NCBI GenBank assembly: GCA_030592655.1
Contig: JAUVIQ010000062.1
Span: forward strand, 1 to 13,404
Direction: 5' to 3'
DNA from: Planctomycetales bacterium
GTDB lineage: Bacteria > Planctomycetota > Phycisphaerae > SM23-33
Length of the DNA stretch: 13,404 bases
Shown here: piece by piece, positions 6,006-12,816 of the stretch
How positions within the stretch are numbered: position 1 is the first letter of the stretch
How the letters are laid out: each line of letters opens with the position of its first letter
Made by a program: the position numbers and the translations under genes
Notes under the pieces: generated by a model
Seen by the model: only the letters and a program-made list of their open reading frames with translations
Told to the model about the DNA's origin: nothing
Database searches by the model: none

Positions 6006-6595
6006 CACGCAATCCTCTGAATCGCCTCGCCGATGCTATCGAAGACTTCCTGACGTGTTCTGGCCTGTCTGGATTTGACGGCATGAATCTGGGCGGAGTC
6101 GATTATGCGGGCATCGCGCCGAATCGTTTCAAGCCGGCCTATGCCGCCGTCGGCGTATTCGCCGAGGGCCACCTCGTTATCCAGCATCCAGCGTGAGACG
6201 TCCTCGTCATACTCGGCAGGATACGCCGTGCCTACGACGAAAGGCAATCGCGCGCCTTCGCTAAGCGCCCCCAGCAGCAGTTGCGCCCGGCAGGGGAGTT
6301 TTCCGTCGGTCAGGTGGCGGATTTTGTCAAACTCGCGTCGGGCGGTTTCCATATCCCGGCTATAGAAGAACAGCCCCGTTTCCAGTTGGAATCGCTCACT
6401 TGGCACGCCCTTTAGTTCCATCGTTCCGTCGGGTTTGGCTCCGTGGATGTGATAGACCTTCACGTTGGCGTATGCCTCCGATTCGAGCAGCATCGTCACT
6501 TCCTCGGCAGTGTATCCGACGGCGCAGGTGTCATCGAAATCAACGACGTACAGTCCGGTGTAACGGTCGGGATGTTCCAATGTAGGTAATTTCAT
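6005..6595 (-). CDS. Conserved-looking 196-residue cytoplasmic protein, unknown function
   Basis: No family was recognised with confidence. The protein is a balanced alpha/beta sequence without signal peptide or membrane segments. It starts MKLPTLEHPDRYTGLYVVDF and carries DDTCAVGYTAEEVTMLLESE, VYHIHGAKPDGTMELKGV and ERFQLETGLFFYSRD in the first half; the second half is mostly helical with many acidic and Arg residues. A DFDDT string recalls the HAD motif I, but the other HAD motifs were not found. Its ATG overlaps the tyrS TGA by four bases (ATGA), so it is translated from the tyrS message by coupling, and the small 62-residue gene follows with a one-base stop/start overlap. Such tight linkage suggests a role linked to tyrS expression or simply a shared growth-related operon. 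Confidence 0.75.
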   Translation of the reverse strand: MKLPTLEHPDRYTGLYVVDFDDTCAVGYTAEEVTMLLESEAYANVKVYHIHGAKPDGTMELKGVPSERFQLETGLFFYSRDMETARREFDKIRHLTDGKLPCRAQLLLGALSEGARLPFVVGTAYPAEYDEDVSRWMLDNEVALGEYADGGIGRLETIRRDARIIDSAQIHAVKSRQARTRQEVFDSIGEAIQRIA

Positions 6596-7803
6596 TTCAG
6601 TATTATTTTCCCAAACCGGCGTTTTCCGACGCGGAGAATTTGTTCGTTTTGTGGGTTCACAACGGTTTCGGTATCGGTGATTTTATCGCCGTCGATACTG
6701 ACTGCGTTTTGGTTGATAAGTCTGCGTGCCTCGCCGTTGCTTTTGGCGAAGCCGGCCTGGACGACGAGGCTGACGATTCCGATTTTACCGGAAGGGACGG
6801 CGATTTCCGGTATTTCGGTGGGTGTCTGTTTTGCGGCGAATACGCGGTCGAACTCGGCGGCGGCGGCATCGGCGGCTGATGGATCGTAGTACCGCTCGAC
6901 TATCGCCTTGCCCAGGGCGGCTTTGGCGTCGCGCGGATGGGTCTTTTCGCCATCGACCAGTTCAGTTATTCGTTCAGCCGGCAGGTCGGTCAGCAGCGTG
7001 AAATAGTTCTCCATCAACAAATCGGGGATTGACATAATTTTTCCGAACATATCATTTGGCTGGTCGGTTACTCCGACGTAATTTCCCTTGGACTTGCTCA
7101 TTTTTTCGACGCCGTCGAGTCCTACCAGAAGCGGCATGACGAGCACGATCTGCGGCGCCAGGCCGTAGGCTCGCTGGATGTCGCGTCCGACGAGGCAGTT
7201 GAATGTCTGGTCGGTCCCGCCGAGTTCGACGTCGGCCTTGACGACCACCGAATCGTATCCTTGGACGACGGGGTAGAGGAATTCATGCAGGAAGACGTCC
7301 TGGTCTGCGGCGAGGCGATTTTTGAAACTTTCCCGCTGGAGCATTTGCGCGACGGTCTTCTTGGCCATTAGTTGGATGACGTCCACCATGGTCAATTTTT
7401 CCAGCCATTCGCTGTTATATCTGATTTCCAGTTTTCCGCTGGAGGTGTCGAGAATTTTTCCCGCCTGCTGGAAGTATGTTTTCGCGTTAGTCTGGATTTG
7501 CTCGGGCGAGAGTGTGGGTCGGGCGGTGTTTTGTCCTGACGGGTCGCCGATACGCGCGGTGTAATCGCCGATGATAAGCACTGCCTTGTGTCCGAGGTCC
7601 TGGAATTGGCGCATCTTCCGTAGTTGCACGGTGTGTCCCAGGTGGATGTCCGGTGCGGTCGGGTCCAGCCCGAGTTTGACGCGAAGCGGTTTGGTGGCTT
7701 CTTCCAGGCGCCGGCGCAGTTCGTCGGCTGTATAGACGGCTTCGGTTCCCCGAAGCAGCAATTCCATCCGTCCGTCAATATCTGTTTGCTTTTCCTGACT
7801 CAT
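6592..7803 (-). CDS. tyrS: Tyrosyl-tRNA synthetase
   Basis: This class I aminoacyl-tRNA synthetase charges tRNA-Tyr with tyrosine using ATP. Its 403 residues fit the bacterial family. Catalytic motifs are intact: HLGH at residues 54-57 (the HIGH signature, preceded by LGLDPTAPDI) and KMSKS at 234-238. YDSVVVKADVELGGTDQTFN (183-202) is the tyrosine/tRNA-binding core, and an S4 RNA-binding domain occupies about residues 338-403 (GFAKSNGEARRLINQNAVSI). The motif style resembles the TyrZ-like/short bacterial branch. The ATG at 7803 has no ribosome binding site of its own and follows an in-frame TGA 33 bases upstream, so translation may depend on the overlapping leader frame at 7775-7834; an internal ATG at codon 13 is the alternative start. 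Two downstream genes are coupled to it. Confidence 0.97.
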   Translation of the reverse strand: MSQEKQTDIDGRMELLLRGTEAVYTADELRRRLEEATKPLRVKLGLDPTAPDIHLGHTVQLRKMRQFQDLGHKAVLIIGDYTARIGDPSGQNTARPTLSPEQIQTNAKTYFQQAGKILDTSSGKLEIRYNSEWLEKLTMVDVIQLMAKKTVAQMLQRESFKNRLAADQDVFLHEFLYPVVQGYDSVVVKADVELGGTDQTFNCLVGRDIQRAYGLAPQIVLVMPLLVGLDGVEKMSKSKGNYVGVTDQPNDMFGKIMSIPDLLMENYFTLLTDLPAERITELVDGEKTHPRDAKAALGKAIVERYYDPSAADAAAAEFDRVFAAKQTPTEIPEIAVPSGKIGIVSLVVQAGFAKSNGEARRLINQNAVSIDGDKITDTETVVNPQNEQILRVGKRRFGKIILK

Positions 7804-7834
7804 GGTCGATAAGTCTAGCGTAACGGGCGGACAT
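7775..7834 (-). CDS. Putative 19-residue leader peptide overlapping tyrS
   Basis: An ATG at 7834 opens a 19-codon frame (MSARYARLIDHESGKANRY) in a different frame from tyrS. It is preceded by AAAGGAGG at 7847-7854, the best ribosome binding sequence near any start in this region, though the 12-base spacing is longer than ideal. Codons 5 and 19 are Tyr, the second being the last before the stop, and the TGA lies inside tyrS at 7775-7777. tyrS's own ATG (7801-7803) sits within this frame and lacks a binding site. A regulatory or coupling role, possibly sensing tyrosine charging, is my inference. No terminator-like hairpin was found around it, so classical attenuation is not shown. Confidence 0.4.
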   Translation of the reverse strand: MSARYARLIDHESGKANRY

Positions 7835-7843
7835 TTTCAAACC

Positions 7844-7873
7844 TTGCCTCCTTTGGGGTCATGGCGTTACTAT
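7844..7873 (+). promoter_or_regulatory. Weak promoter candidate for the 7899 lipoprotein gene
   Basis: TTGCCT (7844-7849) and TACTAT (7868-7873) are 18 bases apart, each with about four consensus matches. The -10 element overlaps the first in-frame ATG (7872). If it is real, translation must begin further in, at 7899. Confidence 0.25.
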
Positions 7874-7898
7874 GATGCCCATGCAAACCATCGCGGAA

Positions 7899-9356
7899 AT
7901 GAAATTTTCATGCTTGCTTCTATTGGCGTCAGTCGTTTCGCTCCTGGCTGGTTGTGCCCAGTTACCACCACATCCGCCTCATACCGTGGCGGAGTTCCTG
8001 CAGCATCAGCGGTCGGGCAAGCAGGAGTTTCCGCCCAACACGATCGCTCGTCACAACGCCCACCGGGTATTTGATGACAGCCTGACCGCCGATGAACGTC
8101 TCGAATCGCTACGGGTGCTGGAGAGAGTGGACGTAGCCGGCGAGCAGACGTATCCGACGCTGGCGATTGTTCTTACTCAGCGTCAGACGCCGCCGGAGGT
8201 CCGTCGGGGAGTGTTGGCCTTTCTGGCCGAGAGAGACTGTCCCGGACTGGCAGAGCACGTAGCCGAGGCACTTCCCGATGCCGACAGCGCCCAGTTACGT
8301 TCGGCGCTTCTGAATTGGCTCCATAAGCACCCCTCGAATGTCTCGCTGGTTTCCGTGGTAAAATTATGGGCGGCGGAAAAACCGATCAGCGATAAAAGCG
8401 AAATGCGTTACCGTCAACTCGTCAAGCGGATTTCCGGAAAATCCTGGTCTGACGCGCTTCTGGACGGTTTGAACACGCCGAAATTCTTCGCTCGCGGTTC
8501 CGCCATTGAGATACTCTCGTCCCGATTGGAATCTGAACCTCTGTGCCGGAAGATTTCCGCACTCAAACCACGCACGCAGACAGCCGCCGTATTGAAGTAT
8601 TTCGCGATGAGTTTCGCCTACGTGCCCGGAACCAGGCGGGAATTGCTCGCCGAAGTCGTTCTGCATCGCGAGGGACCGTCTCGTCTGACGCCGGCTGAAC
8701 GCATGGTGAATCAGTGGCGGAAGATGTATGACTATCGTTTCAATATCCGCGACTTTCACACCGTAAGCCGACTGGCTACCGACCCGATGCGGAAATCGCT
8801 TTCGCGGGCGCAACTTATTCTGGAAATCTCTCAGGGTATCATCAAACGACGGGCAGCCAGGACCAAACGCCTTTTCAGAAGAGGAAGGCTTGTCGATTTC
8901 GCCGCGCAGACCGAAAGTCTCTCAATAGCAGATATGTGGAACCTGATGCTTGTCAGTGAGATGCTTGACAAGAAGCGTATCAGGCGGGCATTGAGGGTAA
9001 CCGCTAAGCGAGATATGGCCGAGAGAAACAGTCAGTCCGGCGGGCTGATAAGGTATGAACATGGCCGGGCCGAAGCGATACTGTATCCCCCAGCCAAGAA
9101 GCAAGGCGACGATAAATACGTCCCGACCCGACAGATGCTCAAAGACGCATTGGACAGTCTGTGTTATTTCGTCGGGCACTTCAGCGAGGTGGCCGAGAAC
9201 ATCTCTCGCATCGGTCCGGGCGAGAAGGAACTGGCGTTCGCTGCGAAATACAATATCTGTGGCGTAGTATTCACCACCGTCGCCGGTGGCCGGTTGAACG
9301 CGACATACTTCACACCCGGTGGGGTCGTGGTCGATCTGGGTGAATTCAAGGAATAG
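7899..9356 (+). CDS. Lipoprotein of unknown function, mostly helical
   Basis: The 485-residue product from the ATG at 7899 starts with a textbook lipoprotein signal: MKFSC, a hydrophobic run, then LAGC with Cys19 as the lipid-bearing residue. An in-frame ATG at 7872 would place nine extra residues before it, spoiling the charged N-terminus, and is less likely. The mature part is rich in amphipathic helices; the region around residues 70-170 (ADERLESLRVLERV, PPEVRRGVLAFLAERDC, LRSALLNWLHKH) has the spacing of HEAT-type helical repeats. The middle is basic (IIKRRAARTKRLFRRGR), and the C-terminus turns beta-rich and ends GGVVVDLGEFKE. No catalytic motif was recognised. It is divergent from tyrS, with a 68-base gap that must hold both starts' control signals. 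Confidence 0.7.
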   Translation: MKFSCLLLLASVVSLLAGCAQLPPHPPHTVAEFLQHQRSGKQEFPPNTIARHNAHRVFDDSLTADERLESLRVLERVDVAGEQTYPTLAIVLTQRQTPPEVRRGVLAFLAERDCPGLAEHVAEALPDADSAQLRSALLNWLHKHPSNVSLVSVVKLWAAEKPISDKSEMRYRQLVKRISGKSWSDALLDGLNTPKFFARGSAIEILSSRLESEPLCRKISALKPRTQTAAVLKYFAMSFAYVPGTRRELLAEVVLHREGPSRLTPAERMVNQWRKMYDYRFNIRDFHTVSRLATDPMRKSLSRAQLILEISQGIIKRRAARTKRLFRRGRLVDFAAQTESLSIADMWNLMLVSEMLDKKRIRRALRVTAKRDMAERNSQSGGLIRYEHGRAEAILYPPAKKQGDDKYVPTRQMLKDALDSLCYFVGHFSEVAENISRIGPGEKELAFAAKYNICGVVFTTVAGGRLNATYFTPGGVVVDLGEFKE

Positions 9357-9424
9357 TTACCGGATTACCGGAATACCGGAAGACCGAATATCGGAACGGT
9401 TCCTCGGTCTTCCGGTAATCCGGT
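9357..9424. repeat. Inverted repeat with 8-bp tandem units between convergent genes
   Basis: The left side carries tandem ACCGGA units spaced 8 bases apart (9359, 9367, 9375), then ACCGA at 9383. The right arm (9404-9424) is the reverse complement of 9359-9371 joined to 9380-9387, so the stem is 13 + 8 base pairs with one 8-base unit bulged out on the left. The loop (9388-9403) can form a small GGAA/TTCC hairpin. It lies between the stops of two convergent genes and could end transcription from both sides, although no T tract is present on either side. Confidence 0.75.
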
Positions 9425-9426
9425 CT

Positions 9427-10041
9427 TTACTCCGCTAAATGTTGCAGTATCTCTTCGATGGCTTCCAGTTCGGATTGCATCTCCTTCAATTGTCCCTGGA
9501 GTTCCAGTAGAGGCTGATTGTCTGTTCCGGGCGTCAGTTCGCCCATCGCCTTGTCGATATACCGTCCAAGCCGGTCGATTTGACCGATCAGTTCGCCGCG
9601 CCGATGTTGGAGGTTTTCTTTCTGTCCGGCGAGGTTGACTGATTCATTCATTATTTCGTCTATGACGTGTTCAGCGACGAATATCGGCGTTTCCAGACCT
9701 GCGCCCAGGGCGATCGCGTCGGAAGGTCTGGCATCGACCCGGATGGTTTTACTGTTGCGCCGGATAAACAGCGTGGCGATGAAGGTATGGTCGCGCAGGT
9801 CGCTGACGACGATCTTTTCGACCCTTCCGCCGAGAGATTCGATGGTTTGCGCCAGCAGGTCGTGAGTCATCGGGCGGGGCATCTCGATATTCTTAAGCCT
9901 GCGGTCAATGGCCAGGGCTTCGGTGATACCGATAACGATCGGGAAACTTCGCTCCAGGCCGCCGATCTCCTTCAGGAAGATTACCTGTTGCGGCGAGGTT
10001 TCCGTTATCACGATGCGCGATAGTTCTGCCGGTATGTCCAC
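9427..10041 (-). CDS. Bifunctional nuclease (BFN/DUF151) domain protein with coiled-coil tail
   Basis: The BFN/DUF151 domain fills about residues 1-130: ELSRIVITETSPQQVIFLKE, SFPIVIGITEALAIDRRL, RPMTHDLLAQTIESLGG and RPSDAIALGAGLETPIFVAEHVI are all family hallmarks. Characterised plant relatives have DNase and RNase activity; bacterial roles are poorly known, so nuclease activity here is inferred. The remaining ~70 residues form a charged heptad-like helix (ENLQHRRGELIGQIDRL through ELEAIEEILQHLAE) suited to oligomerisation. The GTG at 10041 is chosen as start because GGAGG (10050-10054) is 8 bases upstream, the protein then begins as its relatives do, and a promoter at 10072-10100 would start transcription near 10065. 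The upstream GTG at 10068 would thus lie at or outside the message. It is divergent from the aminotransferase operon. Confidence 0.85.
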   Translation of the reverse strand: MDIPAELSRIVITETSPQQVIFLKEIGGLERSFPIVIGITEALAIDRRLKNIEMPRPMTHDLLAQTIESLGGRVEKIVVSDLRDHTFIATLFIRRNSKTIRVDARPSDAIALGAGLETPIFVAEHVIDEIMNESVNLAGQKENLQHRRGELIGQIDRLGRYIDKAMGELTPGTDNQPLLELQGQLKEMQSELEAIEEILQHLAE

Positions 10042-10071
10042 TTCGAATACCTCCGCAATGTCATACACAAC

Positions 10072-10100
10072 ATTCTATTACACTGCCGGGTTTTCCGCAA
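10072..10100 (-). promoter_or_regulatory. Promoter candidate for the BFN-domain gene
   Basis: Read on the minus strand, TTGCGG (10095-10100) and TAGAAT (10072-10077) are exactly 17 bases apart; the -10 matches five of six consensus bases and the -35 three. The expected start near 10065 leaves a short leader containing GGAGG and the chosen GTG start at 10041. Confidence 0.5.
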
Positions 10101-10138
10101 GGAAGCGAAACTTGCACCTTCATGAAACCGACTCAATC

Positions 10139-10166
10139 TTGACAAGTACGGCGGAGGCTTTAAAGT
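10139..10166 (+). promoter_or_regulatory. Promoter candidate for the aminotransferase/ceramidase-like operon
   Basis: A perfect TTGACA (10139-10144) is followed after 16 bases by TAAAGT (10161-10166), four of six matches to the -10 consensus. It lies in the 170-base divergent gap, about 45 bases before the first gene, and would drive both genes because only six bases separate them. Confidence 0.5.
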
Positions 10167-10211
10167 CTATCTCTCCGGCACAGTGGGTTATTCAACACAG
10201 GAGCGTACAAA

Positions 10212-11426
10212 ATGGCGCAATTGGCAGTCAATGGTGGAAATAAGGCGTGCGAACATGCTTGGCCGACCTGGCCGATCTGGGGCGATGAAGAACGCAAAGG
10301 CCTCAACGATGTCCTGGAATCCGGTCAGTGGTGGTACGGCGAGAAGGTCAGGAAGTTTGAACGGGCATTTGCGGATTTTCAGGATGCGAAGTTCGGCGTA
10401 ACGGTCTGCAACGGGACGGTCGCTATTGAGGCTGCCTTGACGACGTTGGGGATCGGCGCGGGAGATGAGGTAATCGTCCCGCCTTATACCTTCGTGGCTA
10501 CTGCCAGTGCCGTGATGCGTGTCGGGGCGGCTCCGGTCTTCGCCGACATCCTTCCGGAGAACCTCTGCATCGACCCTGCCGACATCGAGGCAAAAATTAC
10601 CGAGAAGACCAAAGCCATAATGCCCGTTCACCTCGGCGGGCACATAGCCGATATGGACGCCCTCAACGATATTGCAGCGAAGCACGGAATCCCGGTCGTC
10701 GAAGACGCCTGCCACTCATGGGGCAGCCAGTGGAAAGGAAAGGGAACAGGGGCGCTAGGTGCGTGCGGCGTGTTCAGTTTCCAAGCCTCCAAGAACATCA
10801 CCAGCGCCGAAGGCGGAATCGTGCTCACAGACGACGAGGACTTGGCTGATCGCTGCCGGAGTTACACCAACTGCGGGCGGGCTGAAGGCAGGCCCTGGTA
10901 CGAGCACCACCGCCTCGGAAGTAATTTGCGACTGACGGAGTTCCAGGCAGCGATACTACTGGCGCAGTTAACTCGCCTCGAAACCCAGACTCTCAAACGC
11001 CAGGCCAACGCTGCCGTTCTGGATGAGACCCTCAGCGGCGCGCCAGGTATCACCGTCCTGACCAACGATGTGCGAATGACCCGGCGGAGTTATCACTTTT
11101 ACACATTCCGCATCAGGCCTGGCGAATTGGGTGTGGGGCGCGAGAAATTCATTGAGGCACTTGCGGCTGAAGGCGTACCGGCGTCGCCGGGTTATTCGAT
11201 TCCGCTCTATAAGAATCCGGTTTTCTATCACCTTGACGAAGAACCGGCGGCGCGTTCCTTCGCCGATAGCGTTGATTATGCCAAGGTGTGCTGTCCGGTT
11301 TGCGAGGCAGTCTGTTCCGATGCCGTCTGGTTGCCGCAGGCGTTCCTCCTTGCCGATGAGCAGGCAGTGCGCGACGCAGCGGCTGCGATAGTGAAGGTCT
11401 GCGAGAATATCGGCGAATTGAGGTAA
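10212..11426 (+). CDS. DegT/DnrJ/EryC1/StrS-family PLP aminotransferase
   Basis: The 404-residue protein belongs to the PLP-dependent family that transfers an amino group to keto-sugars or cyclitols. Landmarks: the N-terminal WPTWPIWGDEER; NGTVAIEAAL (67-76, cofactor phosphate region); PPYTFVATASAV; VVEDACHSWG with Asp165, which pairs with the PLP ring nitrogen; and FSFQASKNITSAEGG with Lys194, the Schiff-base lysine. GSNLRLTEFQAA is the later family signature. CAGGAG at 10198-10203 is 8 bases before the ATG. The substrate cannot be read from sequence; relatives make amino-sugars, amino-cyclitols or 3-amino-5-hydroxybenzoate. A ceramidase-like hydrolase follows after six bases, with its ribosome binding site overlapping this gene's end, so the pair probably works in one pathway. 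Confidence 0.92.
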   Translation: MAQLAVNGGNKACEHAWPTWPIWGDEERKGLNDVLESGQWWYGEKVRKFERAFADFQDAKFGVTVCNGTVAIEAALTTLGIGAGDEVIVPPYTFVATASAVMRVGAAPVFADILPENLCIDPADIEAKITEKTKAIMPVHLGGHIADMDALNDIAAKHGIPVVEDACHSWGSQWKGKGTGALGACGVFSFQASKNITSAEGGIVLTDDEDLADRCRSYTNCGRAEGRPWYEHHRLGSNLRLTEFQAAILLAQLTRLETQTLKRQANAAVLDETLSGAPGITVLTNDVRMTRRSYHFYTFRIRPGELGVGREKFIEALAAEGVPASPGYSIPLYKNPVFYHLDEEPAARSFADSVDYAKVCCPVCEAVCSDAVWLPQAFLLADEQAVRDAAAAIVKVCENIGELR

Positions 11427-11432
11427 GCGGAA

Positions 11433-12698
11433 ATGTTCAGAGCGTCGGCTGATGAAGTGGACCTTCGCCCGCCTGCCGGTGGGGAAATGATCGGATTTAT
11501 CGCCCGGCTGGTCGGTTCGACGGGTACTCACGACCCGATTATGGCGCGGGCCGTCCTGTTGGACGATGGCGAGACGAAAGCCGTTATCATTTCATGCGAC
11601 CTGCTCGGTTTCGAGGTGCCGAGGGCCGATGAAATCCGCAGCCGGATTACTGAAACCATCGGTATCGAAACCTCGAACGTCCTTCTGGCCTGCACGCATA
11701 CGCATTCCGGACCCGCTTCGCTTGCAACGGGAGGCCCATGGCTTGACGAGGCTGGGGAAAAGATCGTGAATCTGGTAAGCGGGCTTGCCGCGACACTTAA
11801 ACCCGCCCACCTGTCGTATGGTACGACGAGAGTCAGCGGTATCGGATACAACCGCGAGAGCGAGCAGCATCCCATCGACGAAACCCTCGGCGTCATCGGT
11901 ATTAACGGCGACGATGGAAAGGCTATCGCTACGATTATCAACTACGCCACACATGCGGTGATTCTTGGTCCGGAGAATCTGGAGTATTCCACCGATTTTC
12001 CCGGCGCAGCCGCCTGCCACCTGGCCCGGCTGCGAGGCGGCGTCGGCATGTACCTCCAGGGTGCTTGCGGCGACGTTGATCCTGCCGTCTATCGCGATCG
12101 AGGTTGGGGAACCGGAACGTTCGGTGACGTTGACGAAATCGGTCAAAAACTCGCCGATGCCGCCGTCGCGGCGCTGGTTGATGCACCGGCTGCGGAGGAG
12201 GTGAAGATTCGCTCCGTCGCAAAAGTAGTTGACGTTCCCCTGGATGAACCTCCGAGTAGCAAGGAACTGGATGAAGTCGCCGCCGAAGCCGCCGCCGCCG
12301 AGGCCGATAGCCCTTCCAGACGGCGGTCCGGCAAGACCATGCTGGAGTGGGTCGAGAAAGTCCGGCAAGCCATAAAGACCGGCGGACCGGCCGAAACCTT
12401 CGGCGTCGAAATCTCCGTCCTGGGAATAAACGACCTTCGACTGGTGGGTGTGCCCTTCGAGATCTTTACCGACATCAGCCTGGGTATTAAGGAGGGTCTG
12501 AAACCGCTGGAGACGTTTTTCGTCGGATACGCCAACGGATATTGCGGATACTATCCGACACGGTGGGGCAAGGACCTTGGCGGATACGGCGGGCGAACCT
12601 CCTGCCGCTACGGCTTCGGGCCTCTGATTACCGCCATAGGCTACAGCGCCGACGAACAACTCGTCCGCGAAGCCGTCGCACTGGCCGCGACGGTCTGA
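11433..12698 (+). CDS. Neutral/alkaline ceramidase-like metal-dependent hydrolase, no signal peptide
   Basis: The sequence follows the N-terminal domain of neutral ceramidases, zinc amidases that split the N-acyl bond of ceramide: DEVDLRPPAGG, ACTHTHSGP (residues 86-94), NYATHAV (170-176), YSTDFPGAA, QGACGDVDP (209-217), PFEIF (341-345) and GYANGYCGYYPT (365-376). His89 or His91, His174, Glu343 and Tyr373 or Tyr374 fall where the zinc ligands of the Pseudomonas enzyme are expected. At 421 residues it lacks the family's C-terminal immunoglobulin-like domain and has no signal peptide, so it should be cytoplasmic. An Ala/Glu- and Arg-rich insertion spans about residues 272-305. Many ceramidase-fold proteins in planctomycetes have no known substrate, so ceramide cleavage should not be assumed. 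GAGG at 11420-11423, within the end of the aminotransferase gene, serves the ATG. Confidence 0.85.
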   Translation: MFRASADEVDLRPPAGGEMIGFIARLVGSTGTHDPIMARAVLLDDGETKAVIISCDLLGFEVPRADEIRSRITETIGIETSNVLLACTHTHSGPASLATGGPWLDEAGEKIVNLVSGLAATLKPAHLSYGTTRVSGIGYNRESEQHPIDETLGVIGINGDDGKAIATIINYATHAVILGPENLEYSTDFPGAAACHLARLRGGVGMYLQGACGDVDPAVYRDRGWGTGTFGDVDEIGQKLADAAVAALVDAPAAEEVKIRSVAKVVDVPLDEPPSSKELDEVAAEAAAAEADSPSRRRSGKTMLEWVEKVRQAIKTGGPAETFGVEISVLGINDLRLVGVPFEIFTDISLGIKEGLKPLETFFVGYANGYCGYYPTRWGKDLGGYGGRTSCRYGFGPLITAIGYSADEQLVREAVALAATV

Positions 12699-12764
12699 AC
12701 CGTATTGTTTCGTAATAACCTGACCGAACCATTCCTTCTATCCGAGTGTTTATATTGTTAGAAT

Positions 12765-12793
12765 TTGACAAGTGAGCAACGGGCCGAAATAAA
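12765..12793 (+). promoter_or_regulatory. Promoter candidate for the right-edge exported protein gene
   Basis: A perfect TTGACA (12765-12770) is followed after 17 bases by AATAAA (12788-12793), four of six -10 matches. An AGGAGG ribosome binding site at 12801-12806 and the ATG at 12817 come next, so the message would have a very short leader. Confidence 0.45.
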
Positions 12794-12816
12794 AGCGGGC
12801 AGGAGGCAGGGCAGAG

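Noticed and set aside
5812..6084. 90-codon minus-strand frame overlapping the small tyrS-operon gene
   Set aside because: It runs 80 bases into the upstream gene with Arg/Pro-rich sequence; the 62-residue frame has the TGATG coupling and a binding site.
6005..6595. HAD-type phosphatase from the DFDDT string
   Set aside because: Only a motif I look-alike is present; no convincing motif II, III or IV follows, so I leave the function open.
7804..7871. T-box riboswitch upstream of tyrS
   Set aside because: The gap is far too short for a T-box, and no specifier-loop or antiterminator structure is visible.
11592..12659. 355-codon minus-strand frame opposite the ceramidase-like gene
   Set aside because: This is a long antisense shadow of a GC-rich gene; the plus strand carries all conserved motifs.
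12699..12816. RNA gene or terminator in the gap after the ceramidase-like gene
   Set aside because: No tRNA-like cloverleaf or hairpin with T tract was seen; apart from the promoter it looks unremarkable.
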